A stretch of 64,000 nt of DNA from Monodelphis domestica (GCF_027887165.1 NC_077227.1:87669735-87733734); one strand, 5' to 3'; shown: positions 46,725 through 57,365, counted from the stretch's first letter. Notes: generated by a model from the sequence alone, not told the origin. Translations and numbers: made by a program.

Positions 46725-48310
46725 TCACTTATTAAGCACTTACTCTGTGCCAGACACCATGATAAGCACTGAGGATATAAGCAAAGGCAAATGAAACAAA
46801 CAAAAATACATAGTCCAGAGTCTCAAGGAATTCACCTTCTAAATGGAGAGACAAGCTATATAGAGGATCAATTGCAGATAACAGAGTGAAAGCACTAACA
46901 TTAAAAATGATCAGGAAAGGTTTTGTGTAGAAGTTCAGATTTTAGCTAGATATTGAAGAAAGCCAGGGAAGCCAAAAGATGGAGTTGAAAAGGGAGAGAA
47001 TTCCAGTCAATGAAACAGCCAATGAAATTCCATGGAGTCTAGAGATGGAGAATCTTGTATAAGAAATGACAAAGAGGTCAATATTACTGGACCACAAAGT
47101 ATGGGCAGGGGTTAGGGTAATTCAGTATAAGAAAATTAGAAAAGTTGGAAATAGGAATACATTGTAGTTTATTTAATGAAGGTATTGGGTGGTGTGTTAT
47201 TATCAGGTTTCTGCTTTAAGAAGATCAATTTTATAACTTATTGGAGAACTACCTGGAGTGGGAGGAGATTTGAGGCAGGATGACCAGCCAAGAGGCTGTT
47301 CTAATAGCATATGTTTGAGGTGCCCAGGGCCTGGGATTTGGGCAATGGAAGAAGAGAGCAGGGTATAAACACAGGGAATGTGATGAGGGGGGTGGGGTGT
47401 CAAGGCGGGGCAGCTAGGTAGCTCAGTGGATTGAGAGCCAGGCCCTAAGAAGGGAGGTCCTAGGTACAAATCAGGCCTCAGACACTTTCTAGCTGTGTGA
47501 CCCTCAGTAAGTCACTTAATCCCCATTTCCTAGACCTTGCCACTCTTCTGTCTTGGAATCAATAAAAAAAAATATTGATTCCAAGACAGAAAGTAAAGGT
47601 TTAAAAAAAAAGATAGAATTGACCTAACTTAACAACTGATTGGATATGAGAATGAGAGAGAGAAACAGAGGATGTTAATGGCATTGAAAGCCTGGGTGAC
47701 AAGAAGGATGTAATATTCTTGATGTTAATAGAAAAATTCAGAAATTGGGAGAACTTGGGGAGAAAGATGAGTTCAGTTTCTGACATTTTGAGTTTAAGAT
47801 ATCTATAGGACAGCCAGTTTGAGATGTCCAATAAGGATCAATATATGTGAGTCTGAAGGTTAGCAGAGAGGTTAAGACTGGATAAATATATTTAAGAAAT
47901 ATCTGCACAGAGATGATAATTGAATCCATAGCATTATGATGAGTTCAAATAGATGGCAAAAAGAAGAAAAGAGGGTCCAGGATGTAGTCCTGTGAGATAC
48001 ATTCAAAGGGTGCAACCTATATGAAGGTCCAACAAAAGTGACTGAAAAGAACCAAATAGAGTGGTAGAAAGAGAATCAGGAGGGAGTAGAATTGTGAAAA
48101 TTAAAAGTATCAGAGAGCATGGTCAACAGTGCCAAAGGCTGCAAAGAAGTCACGAGTGCTGAAGACTAAGAAAAGACCAAAAAAGAAAGGCAAATAAAGA
48201 GATCACTAGTAACTTTGCAGAGCACTTTCAGTGAGATCAGAAGCCAGATTGGAGCATGTTAAGAGAGAGTGGAAGTGGGCTGATTGTAGAAACCCTTGGT
48301 TTTGCCTTTT
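46725..48310 (-). repeat. Long degraded L2 LINE, antisense, split by a SINE
   Basis: Begins with the reverse complement of the L2 tail (tcacttattaagcacttact, ctgtgccagacacc). It continues with gaggatataagcaaaggcaa, gatatctataggacagccag near 47802, agcagagaggttaagactgg and gccaaaggctgcaaagaagt near 48131, all in the order I remember for L2. A SINE1 copy interrupts it at 47406-47610. Family call from memory. Confidence 0.6.
47406..47610 (+). repeat. SINE1 copy with a perfect 19-bp tail hairpin, inside L2
   Basis: Head ggggcagctaggtagctcag (A box), ctaggtacaaatcagg (B box) and tgtgtgaccctcagtaagtc. The tail contains ttctgtcttggaatcaata at 47546-47564 and its exact reverse complement at 47573-47591, separated by eight A. 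The element ends in an A run. It is younger than the L2 it splits. Confidence 0.88.
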
Positions 48311-48544
48311 AGGTTGTAATAAGTACATTTGGAGCCCTGATGATTCCCACTACTGTGCAGGACTGTATGGGCAAATACATAAATATATGATCCCTACAAT
48401 GTAAAATCAAAGGGTTGAATTAGGTAATTCCCCTGAGAAAGAGTTCATAGACTTCACCAGATTGCCAAAGAGGTTCATAATACATGGGGAAATTCCTGAT
48501 CTAATTCAACTCCCTCATTCTACAGGTTAAGAAACTCAAGACAT

Positions 48545-48815
48545 ATATTGCAGTGGATATAGTACTTAGCCAGAAATCAGGAATACTTGAATAAAATCCA
48601 GGATCAGACATTTCCTACCTGTGTGTCCTGGAGCATGTCACTTAGCCTCTGCCTCAGTTTCCTCAAGTGTAAAATGAAGCTAACAATAGCACCTACTTCC
48701 CAAAGCTGTTGTGAGGATAAAGAGATAATATTTGTAAAACCCTTTGCACAATATCTGGCACATAGCAGGTGCTATCTAAATGCTGGCAATTATTATTGTT
48801 ATTACTATTATTAAA
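48545..48815 (+). repeat. Mar1/MIR-type SINE
   Basis: Contains tttcctacctgtgtgtcctg, cctcagtttcctcaagtgta, aaagctgttgtgaggataaa and ggcacatagcaggtgctatc, ending in ATT-rich repeats. Confidence 0.7.
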
Positions 48816-48829
48816 TAAAGTGGCTTGTT

Positions 48830-49575
48830 TGAAGTCACACAACTAGGATTAGGGCTGTTTTTTGGGCAAGGTTTACTGACTAAATACTCTTTCCATGCTG
48901 TTCCTTGTCCCCCAGTAAGAAATGCAGGACTAGAACATCAGACAGAAGAAAGGGCTGGAGGTATAACTGTTAATGATACCAATACATGGGCCCCTGTGCA
49001 ACAATTCCATACTAATGGGATCCTGGAAATAGTTATAGCACACATAAAAATATAAGTAACTAGAAGGAAAGGGAAAGCACTTCAAGCTAAGGCCTAGGCA
49101 TTCCCAAATGGAACATTATCCAAGAGCACTACTAATGTGGACAAATTGTATTATAACATTTTTTCCTTTATTACTCAGGTTCAGCTATACCTTAGGTGGA
49201 GTCAGTAGCAACCACAGAATACGATGTTGTTGGAGCCAATTCTAACAGGATGGTTAAACTTTCAATGTGAATAATTCCGTCTCAAAAATCTGCAAGCCCC
49301 ACAAATTAGGGCTTCTTTAGTTAATTATCTAAACTCAAGAAAGTGATGGGGACAAATTAATAATACAGATTAAATTTTAGAGTGTCTTGTGCTTATGGCA
49401 GGTTGTTAAACATTTGCAATGCATAGCAAAAGCCCTGCGTCTCATTTAAGCCAATTAGGCCCCCTGTCACCTGCCTTATTAAGGTGTTCTCAAAGGGCAG
49501 GGTATGACTATGTTTCTTCAGTTGAGTGGGAAGAGGTGGGTCCTTCTCCACTCACTTCCAGGAATGGCTGGTAAG
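48830..49575. other. Unassigned sequence upstream of the CPXM2 promoter
   Basis: No repeat or gene named. Being close to a promoter, it could hold regulatory DNA, but no element can be claimed from sequence alone. Confidence 0.4.
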
Positions 49576-49577
49576 AT

Positions 49578-49579
<2 letters not shown>

Positions 49580-49629
<50 letters not shown>
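49580..49629. repeat. (TA)n microsatellite upstream of CPXM2
   Basis: About 25 uninterrupted TA units, ending about 840 bases before the CPXM2 start codon. Such tracts vary in length between individuals. Confidence 0.95.
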
Positions 49630-49632
<3 letters not shown>

Positions 49633-49789
49633 CTGGTGGAGCTGGGCCAGTCCCAGATTTCAAAGGGGAATGGGCCTGAGTGTTGAAACAAGGGAGGCAG
49701 AACAACCCTAATCTTAGACCTCTATCTTCCCCTCCTCTGCACCCTGCCAATGACCTAACTCACTCCTCCCATCTTTCCAGTGCCAAGCA

Positions 49790-50472
49790 GAAACTCCCGC
49801 CTTCCAGGTGTTTGGCAAGGGGCGATTTGGGGGCCTGAGGGTCCAGTTTCTCTCATTTAGGTGCTCTTCTGCCTCATTTCTCTTTACGCCTCAGCTCGTC
49901 TCCCTCGGAAATCTTGGTGTGGTGAAGCGGGCCAGGGTCCCAAAGGGAGCGGCTATGCCTATCCTGCACACCTGCCCAGGAGGCCCACCTTTTACGGCCC
50001 CGCCCCATTCCCTGCCCCTCCCCCCCCTTTCCCCTGCCAGCTCCCCCGCCCATCCCCGCCCTCCACCAGTCCCTGGCCCTTCTCCTCCCTCCCCGCCCCT
50101 TCTCCCCACGCCTTGTGCGCCTCTGCCTCCCTGGTCCAGGCCAGAATCACATGCCCCGTGGGCTCCGTCTTAGTCCCAGCAAGTCCCCGCCCGCTGTCCG
50201 GCTCAAAACTTTCCCAGCTTCTTCTTTGGCTCAAACTTGTCCCACAGCGGTAGGGTGGGAAGGAGCCTTGGTCCCCGGCGGGACCCAGCTCGCAGTGCGT
50301 CCCTCGCGCCGCGAGCTTGGGCTTCCCTGGCTCCCAAGGCAGTCTGGTGCCCCTCGTCCCCTGCCCGCAGAGTTTGGGATCAGGGTGGACTCCTGGGGGC
50401 ATCAGGCAAGTTTTGGTTTGCTGTGCTTTGTCTTTTTAAGGGAGTGTAGGGAGAGAGAAGGGAAGTTTGAGG
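49790..50472 (+). promoter_or_regulatory. CPXM2: CPXM2 promoter and 5' UTR, CpG-rich with GC boxes
   Basis: The only sustained G+C- and CpG-rich host sequence in the window. It lies directly before the CPXM2 start codon, as expected of a CpG-island promoter. GC boxes (Sp1-type ccccgcccc) occur at about 49997-50006 and 50091-50099. A strongly C-rich segment, about 49996-50115, puts many G runs on the minus strand. No convincing TATA box is seen. The transcription start is not determinable here; it probably lies between about 50150 and 50450. Several open frames through this GC-rich stretch are artefacts of low stop density. Confidence 0.8.
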
Positions 50473-50791
50473 ATGGTGAGGGCAAGGGGCGCTTGGGCAT
50501 CCCCTCTCGTGGTCGTCCTCTGGATACTGAGCCTGACTTTCATCGGGGAAGGGGCCCAGGGGCGAACCCTCGAAGATCAGGATTATTACATTCAAGAGAT
50601 CCTGAATCGGGGTCATTACTATGCCTTCCCGGAACCCGAGGAGGAGACTGCCACAGAAGAGCCCAGAGAGGAAATGGAGGAACGGGGGCGCCCAGAAGAG
50701 AAGAGGCAGCCCCCTAAATTCAAGCCAGCCAAAAAAGAGCTAAAACCGAAGAAAACAAAGAAAGAAAAACTGATGCTGGAAACACCTCCAG
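50473..50791 (+). CDS. CPXM2: CPXM2 exon 1 (signal peptide and N-terminal linker)
   Basis: First coding exon of carboxypeptidase X, M14 family member 2, a secreted protein with a discoidin domain and a carboxypeptidase domain regarded as catalytically inactive. The 106 codons plus one base give a signal peptide (residues 1 to about 30, core LVVVLWILSLTFI), then GAQGRTLEDQDYYIQEI and HYYAFPEPEEET. These line up with human GAQGAALEDPDYYGQEI and PYYARPEPELET. After an acidic stretch (about 53-73) comes a Lys/Pro-rich stretch (74-105) ending ETPPG, like human PPPPG. The exon ends at a donor CCAG|GTAACT after codon base 1 (phase 1). The ATG at 50473 has a strong context (A at -3, G at +4). All later domains lie in exons beyond 64000. 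Confidence 0.93.
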
Positions 50792-51394
50792 GTAACTTTC
50801 TTTTTTCCCTCCTCCAGCTCCTGCAAACTCTATTTTCTTCTGAGCCTAAACAACTCATGACAAGGGGATACGGGAAGGATGCTGATGGAATCTTGCTTCC
50901 AACCATTAAACTTCCAGGAAGTTTCTTGGTATTTTCTCCCACCACTATCAGATCTCACTGGAAATTCAAAAGAAATCCAGTAATTAAACCTGACCCCTTA
51001 ATTTCAACAAATGTTTTCTTTCCCTCTTATTTTGGGACTTTTAAATTGCAAAGTTCAATAGAACTGCGTTCCTAGATACCAGAGTTTCAAAACGCCCAGG
51101 GAGAGACTGTGCTATTGCTTGCCAAATTATAGTTTTGTCTTGAGTGAATTTCTTATTTGTTTGGAAGGGAGTTGCTCTTTGATTCCACTAGAAAGACTTC
51201 CCAGGAAAAAGAACCTTGAAGTTTTATTGAGCTACTCGCTTTTGAAGCCTTTTCCCTTCTCCCTTCCCCCTTGGGATTTTAATTCTAGTGAGTCATATGA
51301 AAATTTCTTAAGTAATAGAAGGAATAACCCATGATGAAGTGTTAGGGATATTAGGGCTCAGGACAATAAAGATTTTCATCCTAGGTTCAATAAG

Positions 51395-51650
51395 GTAACT
51401 AAGTGAAACAATGGATAGAATCCTAGGCCTGGAGTCAAGAAGTGCTGAGTTCTACTCCTGCCTCATACACTTAATAACTCTCAGCCTAACCTCTCTGCCT
51501 CAGTTCTTTCTTCTGTAAAATGCTGTGTATGTGTATGTGTGTGTGCAGATTATAATATTATCTACCTCCCAGAGTTCAAATAGGAAAATATTTGTAAAGT
51601 GCTTTGCAAACTTTTAAGTGCTATATAAATACTATTATTAATAGGCCACT
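51395..51650 (+). repeat. Mar1/MIR-type SINE
   Basis: Contains cctggagtcaagaagtgctg, cctcagttctttcttctgta, a TG-rich insertion, and gtgctttgcaaacttttaag followed by an ATT tail. Confidence 0.7.
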
Positions 51651-51689
51651 TTCTATCAGTATGTTTCTAAGATGAGTGAGACAATGTTC

Positions 51690-51910
51690 TGGCTGTAGAA
51701 ATAGCCCAGCCTTGACTTGTATTTAGAGAGTGTGAGCTCTACCACTTACTAAGATTTTATAATCTTGGGCAATTCACTTAACCACTATGACCTTCAGCTT
51801 TTTCATTTGTGAATTATGAATATGTTTCCTACCTCCTAGGACTTTTGTGAAGATCAAATCACTTAATGTAACCAAAGGGCATTTTAATGTGCTACAGATT
51901 CTATTTCCTT
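51690..51910 (+). repeat. MIR-type SINE
   Basis: Shows ctaccacttactaagatttt, cttgggcaattcacttaacc and ctacctcctaggacttttgt in order. Confidence 0.62.
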
Positions 51911-52004
51911 AGGGGATAGTGGGTATGGGAATAGTTGTCAACAAGAGAGCAAAGAAAATTAATGTTGTAAACTAGATATTTAGGCAGCACTAATAAGAAG
52001 CATA

Positions 52005-52260
52005 GAGCAGCTAGGTTATTCACTGGATAGGGCACTCTTCCTGAAGCCAGCAAAATTCATTTTCCTGAGTTCAAATGTGATCTTAGACACTTAGTTGTGT
52101 GACCCTGGAAGGCATTTAATGAATGCTGTTTGCCTCAGTTTCTTCATCTGTAAAGTGAACTGGAGAAGTTGGGGACAAATCACTTCAAGTATTTTTGCCA
52201 AAAAAATCCCAATGAGTCAAGAAGAGTTGAGTATGTTGGAAATGATTGAAAAATAGACGT
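52005..52260 (+). repeat. Marsupial Mar1-type SINE
   Basis: Head agagcagctaggttattcac, ctgagttcaaatgtgatctt (B box), cctcagtttcttcatctgta and a tail with atcccaatgagtcaagaaga. Confidence 0.72.
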
Positions 52261-52299
52261 ATAGTGTCTATAGAACAAGGGAGGTGAGAGTTCAAATGT

Positions 52300-52745
52300 A
52301 CAGTGCCTTGATAAGATTACATCTGAAATATGATGTTCTGAGTTAAGGGGGGACATTTTAGGAAGGATACTGATGAACTGGAATGAGTCCAGAACATGAC
52401 AACCAGAGTCTCAAAGGTCTTTGAAATCATATTCTAGGATTGGCTGAAGCACAAAGCATATTTAATCTGAAGAACTGAAGGCATGATAGGTACATAAAAG
52501 TTGTCTTTAAGTATTTGAAGGATTGTCATGAAAGAGTGCTTAGAATTGTTCCACCTGTCCCCAGAAGGCAAAGCTAGGAGCAATGGTGGGGGGAAATGAA
52601 GAGAGGTGGAATTCTTCCTAATATTAGATATCTTCCTAACAATAAGAGATCCTGATTGAACATTTGTTGTAGATTTTATAGAAAGATATCCTGCTCAGGT
52701 ACTGATCAGATTTCATGATCTCTAGAGTTCTCTTTTATATGGCAG
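52300..52745 (+). repeat. L3/CR1-clade LINE fragment
   Basis: Shows acattttaggaaggatactg, aagtatttgaaggattgtca, gcaaagctaggagcaatggt and cttcctaacaataagagatc in the order of the L3 3' end. Old. Confidence 0.68.
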
Positions 52746-52749
52746 CCCT

Positions 52750-53985
52750 TCATTGGCCATAGCTATTACATCTTTTCATCTGGGTTTCTCGTGGTAGCTG
52801 TGGTAGGCAATAGAGAGGGACTCAAAAGGTGAGCAGGATTATTGAAACACTTCCTTTTGTTCACTTGTTCCTCAAACTGACTCATTGCCTGTACTTGTTT
52901 CAGTGTATAAATTAATATTCATTTTCTGCTCTGCAAAGTTCTATCAAAGTATATGTAATTCTATTCTTTTAAGTTCTGAGCTTCCAATCAAAGATAGTAT
53001 ACTCACAAAACCTTAGTGTTATGTCTATTTTTCTTAGTTTGATAGGAATATTTCCCATCTCCTTCAATTGCCTTCTTCCAACTGTATTTCTAGAAAATAC
53101 ATTCATCTCTGCAAAGGTCTGTTTTTAATGCTATCTATAAAAACAAAGTAACTTTATTTTTTAAGGGAAGGTGAACAGACTTTCCATTGCTGAAAACAAA
53201 AATGTTTCAGGCTACAATTTGGGAACCCAGAGAGGGGAGAAAAAAAGATTTAGGATTGTTGCCCGAGATCTGTAGTTTGTATAGCAACATATAACCTGCC
53301 CCAATATTTTGTGAAGAAAAACACAAACGTCCTTATTCATAGAGTTCAGCCCTTTCCCTTTTGTAAGAGCTAACCACCTGAATTCATGCTCTTCTAGCTC
53401 TATGTAGTTTTCTAATGCCTCCTTTTCTCTAGCCTTGTAAATTTTCTACCCATCTTTTCAGGATTTCAGGATATTGGGGGGGGTTGTGAAAAAGCTTTTT
53501 CAAGTATCAACAGGTGATAACCTATGAAGATTTTGTAAAATAATCTCTGTTTGATAAGGTTCTTTGACCATTTGGAAGCGAGTATAATCCCAGACCTCCT
53601 AGCAATGGCAGTTCTGCATTTCCACCAGAGAATGTTAATTTCTAGATTGTTTATAAACAGACTTTGTCAAAATGTACCCTTGTCGATTTGATGTTGATTT
53701 GTACCACCTTGAGACTCTTTTCCTTGCCCTCAAACCTTTTCCTCTATGCAATGGGATCCAGTCTTACAAGACTGTATCATATGATATGACAAAATTTTTT
53801 ATAGCAAATGTTTAATGGGGAAAAGCTTATAAAGGAGTTGGTCTTTGAATGATTAGGACTTAATTACAGAAAAAAGAGTTAAATAAACTAAAAATTCAAC
53901 CCTACCAAGTGACCCCATGATTGAAGTGTAAACAGGTTCCTTGAATGATGTGAAAGGGAGTAATGTCAGTGAGACTTCCCCCTGA
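52750..53985. other. Unassigned intronic sequence
   Basis: No gene or named repeat, except that 53690-53815 resembles 54700-54855 (listed separately). Confidence 0.4.
53690..53815 (+). repeat. Copy 1 of an unnamed two-copy repeat
   Basis: Contains tcttacaagactgtatcata followed by tgatatgac and a T run. Roughly 70 percent similar by eye to 54700-54855, with preceding caaacc and cctctatg parts also matching in order. Confidence 0.4.
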
Positions 53986-53989
53986 GTAA

Positions 53990-54260
53990 CCCACTCTCAT
54001 TAAGGCTGAATAGTATTTTAAGGTTTGTAAGATGCATTTGTAAAATTACAAATACTATCTCATTTTTATCCTTACAACAACCTGAGGAAATAGGTGTTCT
54101 CAATATCTCTATTTCACAGATGAGGAAACTGAGGCAGACAGAGGTTAAGTGATTTGTCCAGAATCACACAACTAGTAAGTATTAGATGGGATTTCATTTC
54201 GACTTTTGGTTGACTCCAGGTATAGAACTGTAGCTCTGTCCACAGCCCTACCTAGCTTTA
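53990..54260 (-). repeat. Mar1/MIR-type SINE, antisense
   Basis: Contains aatactatctcatttttatc, gatgaggaaactgaggcaga, gaggttaagtgatttgtcca and a tRNA-like end ctacctagct. Confidence 0.7.
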
Positions 54261-54269
54261 GGAAGCACA

Positions 54270-54698
54270 CTGTTAGGGACTTTTGAAGAATATATAACAT
54301 TAGGATCTTGGACTTACTAAGTCCCTTAGAACTTGAGGTAGCAGCTCTTTGGGAATCCATCTTATAAGATCAAGTTAAAGGAGTACCCAAGAAGGACTAT
54401 TAAATCTTCTCCAGGCCAAATACCCCCATTTCCTTCATATGATCCTTAAGGCACGTATCAATCTTATTCTTGTCTTTCAAAATGAAGCAGCACAAAATCA
54501 GCCTTCTCCAAAAGTTAGGTTAATTCTAAGGGGCCCTTGTGTTTTGACCCAATATCATTTTATATACAGAATAAGAAAGGAAGCTGGTGTCCCTTACAAA
54601 TGTTCTGATCTAGAATAAGCAGATCCAGATATTTTTGAATATGTTACTCATGAGCTGGCTAGATAAGGATGAACACAGTGTTCAATTGGTAGAGCTCC
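54270..54698. other. Unassigned intronic sequence
   Basis: Nothing recognised. Confidence 0.4.
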
Positions 54699-54699
54699 T

Positions 54700-54855
54700 T
54701 TGGTGTTCAGGGAGTATACAGGAAGAGAAGACTCATCACTAGCTATTACTGTCTGTGTTCTTCCATCTTGGAATTTCTTTCTACTCACCAAACCATTCCC
54801 TATAGGGGAATAGTCTGACAAGACTATATCATATGAGAAATTTTTTAACACTCAT
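54700..54855 (+). repeat. Copy 2 of an unnamed two-copy repeat
   Basis: Contains tctgacaagactatatcata followed by tgagaaattttttaaca, matching copy 1. It ends where an L1 tail begins. A 67-codon minus-strand frame across it shows no recognisable domain. Confidence 0.4.
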
Positions 54856-54857
54856 TT

Positions 54858-55245
54858 TTTTATTGAAAATTTTTATTTAATTAATTAATTTAGAATATTT
54901 TTCCATGGTTACAGGATTCATGTTCTTTCTTTCCCCTTTTCTACCCCCCCACCATAGCCAACACACAATTCCACTGGGTTTTACATGTGTCATTGATCAA
55001 TACCTATTTCCATATTATTGTTATTTGCACTAGGGTGATTGTTTAGAGTCTACACCCCCAATTATATCCCCATTGAACCATGAGATTGAGCAGTTGTTTA
55101 TCTTCTGTGTTTCTACTCCCACAATGCTTTCTCTCAATGTGGATAGTGTTCTTTCTCATAAGCCCCTCAGAATTGTCCTGGATCATTGAATTGCTACTAG
55201 TAGAGGAGTCCATTACATTCAATTATACCACATACACTCTTGGTT
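54858..55245 (-). mobile_element. 5'-truncated L1 3' UTR
   Basis: T-rich end, then ttccatggttacaggattca, cacacaattccactgggttt and ctactcccacaatgctttct, the antisense L1 3' UTR. Confidence 0.85.
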
Positions 55246-55259
55246 TTTGATGTATTATC

Positions 55260-55420
55260 AGAACTGTAGAATTTTCTAGCAGAAAAAGGTCTAATTCAAC
55301 CCCCTCATTTTGCAAATCTGAGAACTGAGATCTAAAGAAAGGAAGTGACCCTTTGGTAACAACGTGTATTAGTGGCAAAGCTGAGACAAAACTGGTCTCT
55401 CTACTGTTTCTGTCCCTATC
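55260..55420 (-). repeat. MIR-type SINE, antisense
   Basis: Has taattcaaccccctcatttt, gagatctaaagaaaggaagt and tagtggcaaagctgagacaa in antisense MIR order. Confidence 0.58.
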
Positions 55421-55424
55421 CTAG

Positions 55425-55805
55425 GCATGAAAGAGGCTTTACTCAGTTTAAAATTTGATCATGAAAGAATATCAGGCAAAAGCCCCACACGAAAAAATGA
55501 CAACAAAACCTCAAACCTTAAGATGGAGTCACAATCTTTTCCAAACATTGTATGTGGCTTGTAGAAAAGCAACTGAGGCTTCATAGGTTGTTTTGTAGAT
55601 AAGAGAGATTTGAAAAAAAAAAAGCAGGGTCTCAGGTTTATGTATCCAGGGAATATGTTTGGTATATATAGAGAGATCAGGGAAGGTAACACTGATTTAA
55701 TTACTTGTTTCACTGGGAGAATTGGAGAAAATCCAAAGCTTTCCTGTTTAGTGGATGATATAGTTAGAAGTAAAAGGTATCTTTAATTGGAGAGGTCACC
55801 TGGGT
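55425..55805. other. Unassigned intronic sequence
   Basis: Nothing recognised. A short A run lies at 55611-55623. Confidence 0.4.
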
Positions 55806-55809
55806 AGAT

Positions 55810-55945
55810 CTGAGATCTAGTCCATTACTTGCATTGTAAAGAAACTTAAGAATTCAGGGTCCAGAGAAATTTCATGTTTTGCAAAGCCAGATTCAAACTA
55901 AGGTCTTCTGATTTCAAACAGCATTCTTTGTACTACACCATGTTT
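55810..55945 (-). repeat. MIR-type SINE, antisense
   Basis: Contains ttgcaaagccagattcaaac and aaggtcttctgatttcaaac followed by tttgtactacaccatg. Confidence 0.52.
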
Positions 55946-55949
55946 AATC

Positions 55950-56310
55950 TGACAAGTATTTATTTGTTTAGCTCTGTGCTAAAGGAGTGAGGATTTGAAG
56001 AGAATAGTAGAATATCCACACAGAGTTCCCTTGGGAGAGACAATTTATTTCATAAATACTTGCTAAATCATCACTGTCCTCAGAGTACTGTACTGATAAA
56101 TAGAATGCTTATCTCAAGGAGTTTATTGTCTATTATAGCAAAATAATATACACAAATAACTAGCATTCAAGGGGAAATGAAATAAAAATAAAAGAGAGAT
56201 ATAGGCAAAAAGCTACCAAAATTTTAAGTAGGGAGGGTAGTTTTCAGTTGGAAGATCAAAGAAGACTTTTTGGAGGAAGTGATCTATGAAATGATTGTTG
56301 AAGGAGGGAA
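55950..56310 (-). repeat. Degraded L2 LINE, antisense
   Basis: Begins ctgacaagtatttatttgtt and includes ctcaaggagtttattgtcta and actttttggaggaagtgatc, the antisense L2 pattern. Confidence 0.45.
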
Positions 56311-56389
56311 GGACTATACATAGAAAACCCTAAATTAATCTACTATTATTCTTCATTATTTAAATGCCAGTCCAAGTAATATAATAATA

Positions 56390-56825
56390 AAATCCTGGAG
56401 TTGGAAGGGTTTGTCATCTTGTCAAGTTCTCTGCTCAATGTATGAGTCTGGTCTACAGTGCCCTCTAAGAATGATCATTCAAACTTTTCTTGAATTCCTC
56501 TACTGAGAGGGAGCTCTTATCTATCAAGTAAGACCCTAATCAGTAATAGGTAGTGTTGTGAAGATTGAAAAGCCTACCTGTTTAGTAATTTCCATTCTAA
56601 TCAGCAAGTATTTGTTACAAGTAAGACATTTCCAGACTGCTCTAAGGGCTATTTTTTTCCTGAACTGAAATTTGCCTCTATATACCTTCTTTCTGTCTAG
56701 TTGTGCCCTTTGGGGATTTAAGCCTCATCCTTTTCACATGACAGCCCTTTGAATATTTGAAGTCGGCTTTCATGTCTCCTCTTTATATGGTTTCTAAATT
56801 GTTCAGATGAAATCTGGAATATCAC
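56390..56825 (-). repeat. L3/CR1-clade LINE fragment, antisense
   Basis: Contains cttttcttgaattcctctac, tctgtctagttgtgcccttt, tcacatgacagccctttgaa and ggctttcatgtctcctcttt, the reverse complement of L3. Confidence 0.65.
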
Positions 56826-56829
56826 ATTT

Positions 56830-57080
56830 TGTCCAAGGAACCATATCAGAGAATGAAAGCAGAAACATTGTAGTACACAGGATGATGAAGAGATACAAAA
56901 CTACCAAATGAAGAACAGTAGAAAATATCAAGAATGTTTAGTTTGCAGAAAAGAATATGTGAGATATAATTGTTCATATTTTTGAGGAAGAGGGTATCAT
57001 GTGCAGAAGAATTAGACTTGAGTTATAAAACCAATTACTAGAAGCTACAAGAAATATCATTGCTCAATTCAATGGTGAGT
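56830..57080 (+). repeat. L3/CR1-clade LINE fragment, sense
   Basis: Has agtttgcagaaaagaatatg and tttgaggaagagggtatcat followed by gcagaagaattagacttg. It faces the antisense L3 on its left, so two separate insertions abut. Confidence 0.5.
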
Positions 57081-57084
57081 CAAT

Positions 57085-57260
57085 AAACATTTATTAATTG
57101 TCTGCTATATGCCGAGCACTGGAAATACAAAGGAAGATAAAAGACATTTCCTGCCCTTAAAAAGCTCATAATCTAATGAGGGAGGAGACACTGCTAACAA
57201 CTATGTATGAATAAGCTACAAAGAGGTTAAATTGGAGTGAATAGTTTGTCACTGGAAAGA
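57085..57260 (-). repeat. L2 LINE tail, antisense
   Basis: Reads caataaacatttattaattg, tctgctatatgccgagcact, ttcctgcccttaaaaagctc and ataatctaatgagggaggag. Confidence 0.65.
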
Positions 57261-57365
57261 GAAATTAGACAATCATCTTTCATGAATACATATATATATG
57301 TAAAATCATTGAGAAACTATCTTTGTGGGGAAGGAGAGCATATTAGGTGACCTCTAAAATCTTTT

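Noticed and set aside
49808-50717. Several 70-200 codon frames in the GC-rich region before and over CPXM2 exon 1
   Set aside because: They overlap the CpG-rich promoter, have biased Pro/Gly/Arg composition from base content, and conflict with the CPXM2 frame, which has similarity support.
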